64,000 nucleotides of DNA from Prorocentrum cordatum (Eukaryota > Sar > Dinophyceae > Prorocentrales > Prorocentraceae): positions 1 to 64,000 of the forward strand of contig CAUYUJ010020267.1 of NCBI GenBank assembly GCA_963575745.1, in the 5' to 3' direction. The stretch's first letter is position 1; each line of letters starts with the position of its first letter. This document shows positions 34,937-45,100 of the stretch, piece after piece. The notes under the pieces are model-generated. The model was not told the DNA's origin. It did no database searches and saw nothing but the letters and a program-made list of their open reading frames with translations. The translations under genes and the position numbers were made by a program.

Positions 34937-36772
34937 CTAAAATTGATTAGACTTGGGTTTGTTTCTGTCCTCGGGACCCCGAAAGGGAACAAATTGCTTC
35001 ACGTCATACTTGAATGACTGAGTGCCTGACATCACTTCCAGAAGCAGCTCCCGATCGATGCTTCCTTTTGTATGCCCGTCTGCGGTCATATCCCTAGTAT
35101 CACACCACTGCACGTTATGTACTATACCTATATTCATGAGCTCACGTGTCCAACTGATATGTCCAAGCAGAGTCCGCTCTGTCGGTATCTTAAGATCCTT
35201 GCTTGATGATGATTTATAAACGGACTCAGCGTCTATGGTAAGAGATACTTTGATGGCTAGGCCTCCAACTTCACGCATATCTCGTAGTTGTCGTGGAGTC
35301 AGAGCTCCTGCCTTGAGCTCGTGGAGAGTGATGAGCGTAGGGTAACACTCATCGAGGTTATGCGCAGCTGCGAGTGCCTCCGCAGCATAGCTGGACCTCA
35401 CCTGCAGTCGGTGTGATTTGCATAGTCCGTCACAGAGGTGAACGACGGACTTGCCTTGAGGCGAGTTTCCTCGCCGTAGTGCATTAGCCCCGCGTATGCC
35501 GTAGCCCTTGGTCTCATCATCCTCCTCCCCGGTGAGCTTCCGATACCCCGAATCGCTGTGGATGTCAACTGCATTCGTCGGCTTCATCCGAGGGAAGGTG
35601 ATGCGTTTCGGGCTGCTGATCAGCTTTCGCGTCACAGCATTCAGACGTCTGACTTGCAGATTGGCGGGCTCTTGGATTTTCTGGAGAGAGACCGCGTATA
35701 CCATGGGCCAGATTTGAGTAAGAAGGGCATCGGCGAGGGCTCCTCGCAAGCTGACGAACATGTCGGTAATGAGTTTCGTGGCTTTGGCATCGGCCGCCGC
35801 TCCTGTAAGTTCTGGGTGTGTGATAGGACGTAGTTGTTTGATATACTCGTCCTGATCCCTGATCACATCCCCTTGATCATTCTTAGTGTAGCGGACGGCG
35901 CAGTTCGTATATGTGTGTTTGTTGAGCTTGAATTTGCCAAACACCTTTTCGACGCGCTGTACATAGTCGTCTATATTTTTCTCTAGGCCTGTCATGTTAA
36001 TATCATCGACATGTTTTGCCGTTAGCAAATCTTGGCTGAACTCAAATTCAGGATCATAACTGGTCGGTGCAAGGCCTATAGCTCGTGTGGTTGTACGAAG
36101 TTTGAGAGAGAACGCTCTTGGAGCGTCCTTTGTACCCGTTCCTGGTTTGAGGCGCCTGAGGCAGCGTCGGCTTTCGTCATAGGATGAGAAGCCGGGTAGT
36201 GTACGAAGTACCTGGGCACTTCCCGGTGGAAGAGTGAAGCAGACCATGCGAGTTTCCTCGCCGGTGGCATGGGCAAGTTCCTCATAGGTCAAACCCTTGA
36301 GGAACGCCTTGTCGATATCCATGGATGCTAAGATCCACTCTGGATGGCATGCCGCCTGACTTGCCAGGAGTCGTTGGGACTGCCTTCGGGCGGTTCCCGA
36401 GAATGTTTCCACATCGAAAGCCTCAGTGTCCATGAATCCACGAAGAACAAGTCTGAGACGAATGGTTTTAACGTTCTCGGTACCCACCTTTACAAACTTC
36501 CACTTGTATACATACCTGGATGTTATGATGTTGGAAGCTTTGGATAAATCATACATCTCAAAGCATCGGTTGCCAATCCAGATTTTGAGTTCAGTATACA
36601 AAGCTTCACTAACCTCCTTTGGATGTGCTGCTATGCCGGCTTTGGTGAGTAGGTCATCTTCTTTAACGACCACAGCACGTTTAGCAGCAGATGATACATA
36701 TACTCTCATCGTTGCGACCATATCGGTGTCGAGCTGTGCAAGTTGAGTCTGATCCAACACTACTTTTGACAT
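34937..36772 (-). CDS. Copia-type reverse transcriptase and RNase H
   Basis: 611 codons, uninterrupted. RVT_2-type RT: SRYVYKWKFVK near residue 85, LRLVLRGF, then ILASMDIDKAFLKGLTYEEL (catalytic Asp of motif A), VCFTLPPGSAQVL, CLRRLKPGTGTKDAPRAF, and LLTAKHVDDINMTG (motif C; HVDD where copia elements usually have YVDD). RNase H follows: AVDIHSDSGYRK (first Asp), SSYAAEALAAAHNLDE (Glu), LTIDAESVYKSSSS (Asp), then WCDTRDMTADGHTKG, the usual copia end. It copies element RNA to DNA. It overlaps the upstream frame by 13 bases in a different phase, so expression needs a -1-type shift, restart at ATG 36772, or reflects an old indel. One hairpin (36248) is read as TGEETR, out of the usual phase. Confidence 0.9.
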   Translation of the reverse strand: MSKVVLDQTQLAQLDTDMVATMRVYVSSAAKRAVVVKEDDLLTKAGIAAHPKEVSEALYTELKIWIGNRCFEMYDLSKASNIITSRYVYKWKFVKVGTENVKTIRLRLVLRGFMDTEAFDVETFSGTARRQSQRLLASQAACHPEWILASMDIDKAFLKGLTYEELAHATGEETRMVCFTLPPGSAQVLRTLPGFSSYDESRRCLRRLKPGTGTKDAPRAFSLKLRTTTRAIGLAPTSYDPEFEFSQDLLTAKHVDDINMTGLEKNIDDYVQRVEKVFGKFKLNKHTYTNCAVRYTKNDQGDVIRDQDEYIKQLRPITHPELTGAAADAKATKLITDMFVSLRGALADALLTQIWPMVYAVSLQKIQEPANLQVRRLNAVTRKLISSPKRITFPRMKPTNAVDIHSDSGYRKLTGEEDDETKGYGIRGANALRRGNSPQGKSVVHLCDGLCKSHRLQVRSSYAAEALAAAHNLDECYPTLITLHELKAGALTPRQLRDMREVGGLAIKVSLTIDAESVYKSSSSKDLKIPTERTLLGHISWTRELMNIGIVHNVQWCDTRDMTADGHTKGSIDRELLLEVMSGTQSFKYDVKQFVPFRGPEDRNKPKSNQF

Positions 36773-37926
36773 TTCTGATGTAAAACATAACTCAACGTAA
36801 GGACCATATTCATCACTGTCAAGATAGTAGCTCTCGTCAGGTGTGGTTGAGCAGAGAGAGAGACTAGACAGGACTCTCGTGGTTCAGGCTCGTCTCCGAG
36901 CGGGTCCGATGATATGACATCTTCTTCGTCCACAGATGCTGAAACCAAAACACATTGGTCGGGCAGCATGGTTGTTGGGACGCAGTAGAGATACTCGTCG
37001 GTAGTCGTCGTAGGATGAAGGTCCATACGTAGCTCGTCGTACCACTCTTCCAGCATCATAGCTTCGATATTGCGTTCCTCATTTTCCTCATAGATTGTCG
37101 ACAGACGGCCTTCACTCAGCGATGAAGCACCTGGGGTATCTGGAGGAGGCCTGTTTCCAGGCGAATCGTGTTCTCCAGACGTGTTGCTTGAGTGCTGATA
37201 TTTAGCCAGGTCGTCGTGAAATCCTAAGGAAGGGACACGTGAAGTCAAGCATTGAATAAGTCTGGAATGAGTGCCACCAGTGATCTGAGAAATGTTTAGG
37301 CCGGTGCCCACACACTCGTAGTAGTGGAAAGCTGGGCTGATATCGCTGTCATAGTGGATCAGTGTAGACCCGGTGGCGTACTTTACTGCAGGTAGGCTTG
37401 ACACACTTTTGGCCAATCTAACTGCTACTACATGTTCTACTCGGAAGTAGTTTCGCACGAGATACTGTAGTGCTAGATGTACGCGCGGGTGAAACTTGCT
37501 GTCGTCTGAAGGATTGAGGTTTCCCTTGTAATCTGGGATATAGCCGAAAACTTTGGCAGGTTTCCCTGCGCCGAGGTGTGCCACATATGCAAGGACGGTT
37601 TGCATGGCCATATTGACCATGCCAAGTTCCCGTGTGAGGAGACATTCAATGTATAGTGTGTGACGAGCATCAGGATACATCACAATTACCTCACGAGATC
37701 CTGCCTTGACGACAATATGTCCTCTTTCAGGCACATTACGGATCACCGGGAATGGGCCATTCCAGCCTCCATGATCGTCCTTAGTGGCAGTGGGTCGATG
37801 GTAGTCGACCAAATCCCCTGCAGAGTAAAGGCGAGCACCATCAGGAGCCTTTTTAGCGCTAAGAGCACGATTTGTCTTGGCCACAGCAGTGGCTTGAGTT
37901 ATGGCTTCTAGGCTAACTTCCCTCAC
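36760..37926 (-). CDS. Integrase C-terminal domain and Pol linker
   Basis: 388 codons in frame with the integrase core, separated by one UGA at 37945-37947. Residues ~25-85 (DGARLYSAGDLVDYHRP, GGWNGPFPVIRNVPERGHIV) look like the SH3-like integrase C-terminal domain that contacts DNA. The middle (KVFGYIPDYKGNLNPSDDSK, RVEHVVAVRLAKSV) is not recognised; the end is acidic (SSSDPLG-like, EEDVISSDPLGDEPEPRE). GTG at 37926 is only the first start-like codon, not a real start; this is polyprotein sequence. Confidence 0.65.
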   Translation of the reverse strand: MREVSLEAITQATAVAKTNRALSAKKAPDGARLYSAGDLVDYHRPTATKDDHGGWNGPFPVIRNVPERGHIVVKAGSREVIVMYPDARHTLYIECLLTRELGMVNMAMQTVLAYVAHLGAGKPAKVFGYIPDYKGNLNPSDDSKFHPRVHLALQYLVRNYFRVEHVVAVRLAKSVSSLPAVKYATGSTLIHYDSDISPAFHYYECVGTGLNISQITGGTHSRLIQCLTSRVPSLGFHDDLAKYQHSSNTSGEHDSPGNRPPPDTPGASSLSEGRLSTIYEENEERNIEAMMLEEWYDELRMDLHPTTTTDEYLYCVPTTMLPDQCVLVSASVDEEDVISSDPLGDEPEPRESCLVSLSAQPHLTRATILTVMNMVLTLSYVLHQKCQK

Positions 37927-37944
37927 TCGACGTTCTCGTTCGTG

Positions 37945-38280
37945 TCATGATGTCTCGGGTCCCTTGGGAAAGTCAAGGGTGCCGAGGTCAGGAAGAAAGG
38001 AGGGCTGACGTCCTGTGCGTGCTTGGTATGGCGATACTCCGTTGTAAAACGCAAAGGCATCGGTAACGAAGATGCCTTCCGCCAATACTCTAGTGAATAC
38101 AACAGGGACGTTGTGTCTATTCAGTTCTTCCTCAATCATGTGGAGGACACCTCTGAGAATGCCGTTTCGTGACTCAATTGAAGTCGCGTGTTGGCCAGGC
38201 GCTCGGATACGAAGTTCCGCGCCCTTATTGGCCATCATGGCCTTAGCGGCATCATTGTTCAGGGCGCCTTCTCCGTCTGA
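37945..38280 (-). CDS. Integrase catalytic core, second part (after an in-frame TAG)
   Basis: TAG at 38278-38280 is followed in the same frame by SDGEGALNN, carrying the second Asp of the DDE triad, then RAPGQHATSIESRNGILRG, which supplies the Glu (E of IESRNG). The frame ends in UGA at 37945-37947. The segment joins the catalytic halves on either side, so the integrase would be intact apart from two stop codons. Confidence 0.75.
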   Translation of the reverse strand, partial: SDGEGALNNDAAKAMMANKGAELRIRAPGQHATSIESRNGILRGVLHMIEEELNRHNVPVVFTRVLAEGIFVTDAFAFYNGVSPYQARTGRQPSFLPDLGTLDFPKGPETS

Positions 38281-40863
38281 CTACAAGACTTTGAAGGGTC
38301 CGTGATAGGCAATCCAGCAGTAGTGGTAGGCGTCAAGGATAGCGTCACGTTCTCTGTTGGAAATGTCTTGGCCTGCTGCCAGGCGAATACAACGATCCAT
38401 AATGTGAAATATGGTCCGTTTCTTGTAGAACATGAGGTCCATTTCGCCTTCATCGAGCCAGTTACCAGGAAGGCTCACCGAAGGTAGTGTTGAGTTTCCT
38501 GGACGTTCCCATGCTCTGCATTCCCGACAGGTATCGCAAACTTCTTTGATCATGTTCAGTCGAACGTTATCCAGCCCCACTTTGTCTAGGATTAGCCTCA
38601 TCCTGGGTTCCTTCGCATGATACCATCGCAGGTGCAGTTTACGGAGTTCCTTTTTAACGACATGAGGTTCGTGACTACGGAGATTTTGCAAACTGCGTTG
38701 GATGTCAAATCTCGTCCAGTCGGGTAGTCGTGGAGCCCCAGAGCCGGTAGAGGCAAGAGGGTTCCTTGTGGCTCTCCGCAGTCGGTCTCCTTCGTCGACT
38801 GCATCTGGAGGTGGTGGTACGCCTTGTAGGCGGCCACGACGGGCCGCTACCTGTGGCGCTTCGCTAGAGGACGCAGAAGGCGCGTTTCCACGCTCGGGGG
38901 CGTCTCGTAGCATGTCGTAACTGCTGGCGCTAGATGTCGGATCAACGTTACCGAAGGATCGTGGTCGTGGTGGCCTGGCGTGTGCGCCTCGGCGGCCACC
39001 TGAAGCTGAAGCTTGGCCCTCACCAGGTTTAGGTAAGGGTTTCCACCAAGCTGGCACGGTTTTGCCTTCGGGGTCGCGGTCGTCTGGAAGTTTAAGTGGT
39101 TCAGCAAAACGACATTTGCCAGGTTCGGTATCAAGGTGGTTCTTAACACCATTGCTTCTCGTAAGACCCCTCTGGCATGCGGGACATGGCCAATATACAG
39201 AGATGGAATCATGATACTTACACTGCGTAGGGTCTCTGTTATGGCTAGGACTGCCCTTTCGGACGTTGTCGATGCATGCTGGGCAGGTGGCCACCTTTGG
39301 GATGATACGATCACCGATGCGTCTCACACCTTCGCCTGGTTCAGCTTGATCGGGAAGGTCGGCCGGGAAAGCATGTGCAGTACTTGTAGGCGCGTTTCTG
39401 CGCGTAGTATCAATGGCATTCGCCAGATAGACGGCTTCCACAAAGGCAGACTGCAGTCGTCGAGTGTATTTTTGTGCCAGTGAAAGCTCTTTGTTGCACG
39501 GTTGTGCGTGCACATGCTGACCGTTGCATTTGAGTCGCTCAAAAAGTTTAAGAATTGTCTCGTCATTGCTGGTGATGATTGTCGGCTTCTTAATATAGTC
39601 ACCAGCCGTCTCCTTGTGTCCCGTAGCACATTGATCAATGCGTACGGTTGTAATGTGTGGTCGGTTGGCAAGTTTCTTCCATAGGGAAATATCATCCACC
39701 CATGTTCCTGTAGGTTGTTCGCGTATAAACCACCTCCGAGCGTCATCTTGGGCCACGGCAATTTTACCACAGTAAGTTATGTGTGGTAAATCTTCTTTGT
39801 GGTGCTGTTCCCAAGTGTTGTGATTGACTTTGTAGTTGTAGTACGATGGTGGTCCTGTGGTGCGGCAGATGGGTTGTAGTATGGCAACTCGTACATAGCA
39901 TATAGCAAAGTAATGATCTACAACCCGCTGCACCGAGGGGTCTCCTAGGTCGACATATGTAGTCTTGTCTAGGTTGCCTCCTGAGGAGAGCCCCCTTGAG
40001 AAGGCAAGCTCTGAGATACCACCCTCACCGCCACAAAGCTTCAACATATCCACGCAGATATTATGACCATAGCATAGTGTAGCGACTATGCTGTATATGT
40101 TAGCGCGCGCGTCGGGCATAGATGTGGGGAGGGTAAGGAACAGGTCATCGTCCTCGTCGGAGCTGATCAGCTCAATAGGCACATCAGTACTCCAGGTCGC
40201 CATAAGATCCTGTCCGAGTCCTGACAAGTCGTCGCCGCAATCATCGTTTCCGTCTTCAACGTGCTTTTTAAAGCGGCGAGGCTTGATGCCTGCTTCCTTT
40301 TCGGCTTTGAGCCTTTCCTTCTGCTTGATACGCGATTCTGCAAGTAAAACTTGCTCGTTTTGTTCGCCGGTCTGCGTGCCCATTGTCGCGGTTGAGTGGG
40401 TACATGCGTCAATCGCCAGAGTCGGGAGGGGGAGAGAACAGTCATCTATGATGACGCGTCGAGGTTTCTGTGGTGATTGAGTAGGCTCGTTTCCGAGCAA
40501 GACCGGTTCGTCGGGTTGCCAATACAACCGAGCGCTGATGTTGGCAACCCCTGCAGGTAGTGGTGCATGCCAATCATACCCTGTTGGTTGATCGGCAACT
40601 GAGATATCCTGAATAACCGCATTGGTATCCAGGTTACTCGTTACACGTCGGATAACATCAGACCATGTCGGTCTTCCCTTGTTGGTCGTCACGTAATGAT
40701 GGATGTTATGGTCCGTACGTGTATAGGTGTTCAGATATACAGGCACGTTTCCGTGCGTGGTGGTGCTCCCCAGGATGTTGTCGTTCAGATGAAGGATGGG
40801 TGTAGTACGTGTCTGATGCTGCCATTCAGCATGCCGTGCCGTATGGCCGTACCAATCCAACAT
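38281..40863 (-). CDS. Pol segment: methyltransferase-like domain plus integrase N-terminus
   Basis: 860 codons. Residues ~255-420: ICVDMLKLCGGEGGISELAF, SGGNLDKTTYVDLGD, VAILQPICRTTGPPSYYN, RRWFIREQPTGTWVDD. This layout (Gly-rich first loop, acidic second strand, PxCRxxGPPS, EQPxGTW) resembles a SAM-dependent methyltransferase fold; I recognise it as a recurrent segment of dinoflagellate copia Pol, but its activity is unproven. Residues ~520-600 hold two Cys pairs (CPACIDNV, CPACQRGL). Integrase starts near residue 720: LRKLHLRWYHAKEP and VCDTCRECRAW (HHCC zinc site), then EMDLMFYKKRTI (first catalytic Asp). It stops at TAG 38278-38280 just before the second Asp. It follows the upstream frame by a +1 shift near 40863. 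Confidence 0.75.
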   Translation of the reverse strand: MLDWYGHTARHAEWQHQTRTTPILHLNDNILGSTTTHGNVPVYLNTYTRTDHNIHHYVTTNKGRPTWSDVIRRVTSNLDTNAVIQDISVADQPTGYDWHAPLPAGVANISARLYWQPDEPVLLGNEPTQSPQKPRRVIIDDCSLPLPTLAIDACTHSTATMGTQTGEQNEQVLLAESRIKQKERLKAEKEAGIKPRRFKKHVEDGNDDCGDDLSGLGQDLMATWSTDVPIELISSDEDDDLFLTLPTSMPDARANIYSIVATLCYGHNICVDMLKLCGGEGGISELAFSRGLSSGGNLDKTTYVDLGDPSVQRVVDHYFAICYVRVAILQPICRTTGPPSYYNYKVNHNTWEQHHKEDLPHITYCGKIAVAQDDARRWFIREQPTGTWVDDISLWKKLANRPHITTVRIDQCATGHKETAGDYIKKPTIITSNDETILKLFERLKCNGQHVHAQPCNKELSLAQKYTRRLQSAFVEAVYLANAIDTTRRNAPTSTAHAFPADLPDQAEPGEGVRRIGDRIIPKVATCPACIDNVRKGSPSHNRDPTQCKYHDSISVYWPCPACQRGLTRSNGVKNHLDTEPGKCRFAEPLKLPDDRDPEGKTVPAWWKPLPKPGEGQASASGGRRGAHARPPRPRSFGNVDPTSSASSYDMLRDAPERGNAPSASSSEAPQVAARRGRLQGVPPPPDAVDEGDRLRRATRNPLASTGSGAPRLPDWTRFDIQRSLQNLRSHEPHVVKKELRKLHLRWYHAKEPRMRLILDKVGLDNVRLNMIKEVCDTCRECRAWERPGNSTLPSVSLPGNWLDEGEMDLMFYKKRTIFHIMDRCIRLAAGQDISNRERDAILDAYHYCWIAYHGPFKVL

Positions 40864-41722
40864 GTTGTGGTATTGCCTGTTTGCATGTACATGCCCACAG
40901 CTTCGAGTTAATCGGTATTGATGACGCTACCTGCATATCAGTACCACTCGGTGTACTGTCTTGCGTATTAAACCGAATACCGAAATGACACAAACGCATC
41001 CGCACAACTGACAACTTAAGATCTTCCAGAGTATCACGTACTGAAGATAACTTCCAAACATATCCTGGGGGACCAAATATTATAATTTTCATACGGAGTT
41101 TCTTGGCTTTTATCAACAGGTTCTGGATACGTGACAAATGTGGGGCCACTCTCTTTCCTGGAGTTCGTTCATACCAGTCACCCGGGGTACTAATCCATAT
41201 GAGAGTGTAATCTCCACTGATCACCGCACCCAAGTAATCTGGGCCCACGCTTGTCATAAGCTCATTGTGGGAAATACGATCACAGATATAACCTCGGGTG
41301 CGGAGGTCGGCGCAAGCCTCTCTCGTGTCTTCAATGACAAAAGCCCTCTTACTAAGGCAGGTTACACCGCTGTCCTTGTTACCCCCCGGCTTTTCGGCCA
41401 ACAGGCAAGACGACGAGGGGGCGACGTCGCCCTGCCATCTTCAAGATAAAGAAGATGTGCCTGCAATGTCTGCCAGCATCTCGGCTTCCCTCAGATGCTG
41501 GAGCTCAACACTGCAGCGCGCCGTGGCCTCAGAGGCGGATTGCTCCGCAAATGCTGTCAGCATGGATGGATTATCCATCAGCTGTTTCAGCGCGCCTTTG
41601 GACCTAGCGTCGCTGACCGTCTGCAGCTCACGGTTAGCGTACCCCATCACTATCTTCCGGCGGGACCGTACAGCTTCCATGGGTACACTCCCACCATGCT
41701 GGGCCAGTGTCCTGGCAACGAA
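40826..41722 (-). CDS. Pol segment of unknown, Rossmann-like type
   Basis: Same frame as the protease, interrupted by UGA at 41441-41443. The first part (RSRRKIVMGYANRELQTVSD, SEATARCSVELQHLREAEML) is helical. The second part reads CLSKRAFVIEDTREACADLR, YTLIWISTPGDWYERTPGKR, LRMKIIIFGPPGYVWKLSSV, VRMRLCHFGIRFN, KLWACTCKQAIPQH: alternating strand-helix with a buried IIIFGPPG strand. I know similar text from dinoflagellate copia polyproteins but no defined function. The frame closes at 40826 while the next opens one base over; CKQAIPQH joins naturally to MLDWYGHTARHAEW in the next frame. Confidence 0.55.
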
Positions 41723-42130
41723 TCAATCGAACGTTTCGAGATCGTCGATGCTGTCGCCTCGCATAGTGGCCTTGGCGAGCGTCTCCATCAACCCCTGAGG
41801 CAGGTTTCCCTGCAATTGCTCGCGCTCCTGCGCCGGGGTCGGCTCGCCCGTCAGCACCATCTGGAATGACGTGCTGCTTGAGCTCGAGGCGGGTTGCCCG
41901 GCAGCTCCAAAACGATCACACCTGATCGACAGATGCCCTGACGGCAACTTCGTCGTCGGCATGATCTTGGAGCCCTCGGGGAGCTCCATCTTGACCTGCC
42001 CCTTTCCAGGGAATATCAGCTTCTCCTGGCCTCGTTCAAGCACGATGATCGTGCGTTTGTCCTGCATACTATCGAGGCCTAGGATGGCTGGCAGGTCTTT
42101 GCCACAGCCTGACGCAATGTTCGTCTTATA
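41723..42130 (-). CDS. Aspartic protease, C-terminal part after an in-frame UGA
   Basis: In frame with the 2076-codon ORF but separated by UGA at 42131-42133. It reads YKTNIASGCGKDLPAILGLD, then KRTIIVLERGQEKLIFPGKG and TTKLPSGHLSIRCDRF. ILGLD matches the ILG strand of retroviral-type proteases. It includes the hairpin at 41800 (LQGNLP) and ends at UGA 41723-41725, after which the frame continues open. Confidence 0.65.
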   Translation of the reverse strand, partial: YKTNIASGCGKDLPAILGLDSMQDKRTIIVLERGQEKLIFPGKGQVKMELPEGSKIMPTTKLPSGHLSIRCDRFGAAGQPASSSSSTSFQMVLTGEPTPAQEREQLQGNLPQGLMETLAKATMRGDSIDDLETFD

Positions 42131-45100
42131 TCAATCGAGCTGGGTCGACCCCTGGCACTCGCAGGCAATGCTGAATGTGCCCACGGTATCCGCTGGGGCC
42201 GACCCTTCTCCCACTCCGTTGATATTCAAACGAGAGCGGGGCTCGAACGTACAAGCACGGCCGTGTGCCTCAGCAGCCTGGACGAACTTGCGGCTCGTGT
42301 TCTCGCCCATGATGTTGATCTTCGAGCCTACATCGATGAGGGTGGAATTTCCACCATCATCCAGGAACGTCTTACTCGGCTGCTTGATGTGCACCGTTTC
42401 TGAAGTGTCGGCTGCGCCGTCAGGCGGGTTTCCCCGCGAGTCGGTCGCACTCCCTGGCGGGTTGCCCCGCATGACGCTGGCATACGGCCTGCCTTCGGCC
42501 ATACGCACCAGGTCGATGCACTGGAAGTACGACACGTGCTGGACGTGATCGCCGCGCTCCTCCCGCCAGTTGGCATACTCATCGCGCATGCTCTTATACT
42601 GCTCGCGGGTCGTGCGTCTCGTCAGCGTCAGATACGAGTGAAGGGCAATGTCCTGCAACCCCTCATTCGTGAGGTGATCCCTGTATTGCAGCCACTCCTC
42701 GAACTCCTCGTTCGTCGCTGTGATATCGACGGCCCTGGCTGCTGTTGCTGCTGTTGCCACTGAGGAATCTGAGAGGTCAAACGACGGACCATCAGTCTCA
42801 GGATTATCGGCATCCAGCATAAAGGTTGTGTGCGCATTATCCATTTGATTCTGGAAATGCCGAACGCGCAACTCGCGCAGCTGGTCAGGGTCCAGTGCCA
42901 TCTCTGCCCCGCCCCCACTCTGGGGAGACATCTGAGGAGTATTAGGCAGGTTTCCCTGCTGAGGCGCCGTCATCGGGATAAGCTGATCGAAGTATCCCGT
43001 CTCCATCGGCGGCCTCACCTCCTCTGGCAGGTTTCCCTGCTGCTGGGGCTGGGCTGTCTGCCTATCTAGCATCCTGGCTGTCATCTCCTCCACCATGTTC
43101 CTCAACTCCCGCAGCTCTCTCGCTGCTTGCTCAAGAGTCTGAATGAAGGAGCCGGTCCACGGGAATGATGACGCTATGATGCCAGGTGCTCGGCAGATAG
43201 CACATGGCGGCTGCTGAGGGTCTCCCTCGCGCTGATTTGCGACATGGCCCACCACATTTGAATTCCAGCACCCCTCGTGGAACAAGTGATTACAACTCAA
43301 ACGATAAACACTTTCCCTGGGCTGAAATTCTTCGAGGCATACCGCACAGGTATCTTCCATCCCAGTGACAACTTCCACATCTGCTGCTCTGGGATATACC
43401 CGCCGCTGTCTCTCCAAGACCGTCTCGGAGGGCATGAAGGCTGCTGGGGGATCCACTACTGGATCCAGCACCTCCGGCACCCTGGCAGCTGGCGCGGAGG
43501 CTGTAGGCGTCACAGCGGGCGAGTTTCCTCGCAAGGGTGAGCCTCTGTTCCTCACAACCTCAAGCGCGGCTGCACGCGAGTGATCACGTACGTTATGCAC
43601 GGCCTGTCTGCGCCTAAAGCATGCCCGTTGAGTGTGGTATGTCTGCCTGATGTAGTCAGGCACACCTCTACTGCCAGACGATATCGAATGGGCAGTGGGC
43701 TGGACAGCCACATCTGGCGTCGTCGGCGCAGGCATGAATGCCATGTGCGGATACATAAGCTGATCGCTACAGCGCACGTTAGTGAGGCTGTGGAACTGAT
43801 CCGCCATTTCACGAACAAACTTGTTCGGGATTCTAGATCCATCAGGGTACAGTGGCGGATTCATGTGTGCTGGCGGTGGCCTCTGGCCCTGGGCCATGCT
43901 CGGGTGAGCATTGAAGGCGGGGATGAAGGCTCGTTGCCGAGCAAGATCCCTTGGATTGGGACCCTCAGGCTCCCAGGACCAGGCCGGCCTCCACCTCTGA
44001 CCACTTGGGTGAGGCAGATTATGGCTCTGCACCTGCTGCACAGCGGCCGCCACTCTTGCACGGTAGTCATCAGGCACACCAGCGACTGTGGTTTGTCCAG
44101 CAAACGGTCGATGATGGCTTGGGGTGCCGGGCAGGTTTCCCTGCTGACTCGTTGGAGTGCCGGGTGGCATCATGTTCAAGAGAGCTGTGCCATGCTCGGC
44201 CCTAGCCGCTGCGATCCTCTCCATGAGGGTGCCGTTCGTGGCAGGGCGGCCAGGAGTCCCGAACGGAGACTGTGCAGGTGGCGTAGCCATTGGGGTCATG
44301 CCCCTCGGTGTGTGCATGCTCTGCGAGGGGCTCCCATGCATCTGCTCAAATCGAGCAGGCTCTCCAAAGATGCGGCCGAACGTCTGCGGGTCTCCCTGCG
44401 GCTCAGGCATCTCAGCTCTGAGTCCATTTATAGGCAGGTTTCCCTGCATGGCCTGACGATTTCGCGTCGCCATGGCGGACATTGCTCCCTGGCCTGCGGC
44501 CCAGGGGTCCTGTTGATATAACCTATCCGCCAATTGCTCCACCTGTTCAGGGTTCAGAGCGGCCGCTATCTGGTCCAAGTCCGAGGTGCTGATGGCCTGC
44601 CAAGACACGGCGCTAGGCCCTTGGCTTGGGGCGCGGCTTGGAGCCGCGCTCCCGGCCTCACTCTCGGTGATCATGAAGATCTGGTGGACCTCAGGCTGGT
44701 TTCCCAGCTTGGCGGGACTGTAGTGGTCCCCAACCTCCCTGTGGAGGTAGACCATGGGAGGGTCGACGCCCTCTTGGTCTCGGGACCACTGGTGTTTGAC
44801 GCTGGCACTGCCAACGTCAGCCCACCTGCCAGGGGCCGACAGCACGGCGGGGGGGACTCGCGCCCGGCGATCCCCCATGTACTCGGGATTGTGCCAGTGC
44901 TTCCCCGTGGCCAGGTCCTCTACATGGGAAATGTAGTACGGTTCAATGATACCGTTGTTTCCCTCGGACAAAAAGACTCCGTTATCAGACCAACAGAACT
45001 TAGTGCCATCTTGCATGGCCTTATGCCATGCACTGATGTCGGACTTTATGCCTTGCATGAACTTTATGCCATCTTGCATGGCCTTATGACCTACGAAGAT

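Noticed and set aside
39960-39990. GGNL at GGAGGCAACCTAG as another hairpin copy
   Set aside because: Stem does not pair in the GCNNG pattern; part of the conserved methyltransferase-like text.
43580-44521. Plus-strand 313-codon frame opposite the giant Pol ORF
   Set aside because: Antisense shadow of a frame with clear domains.
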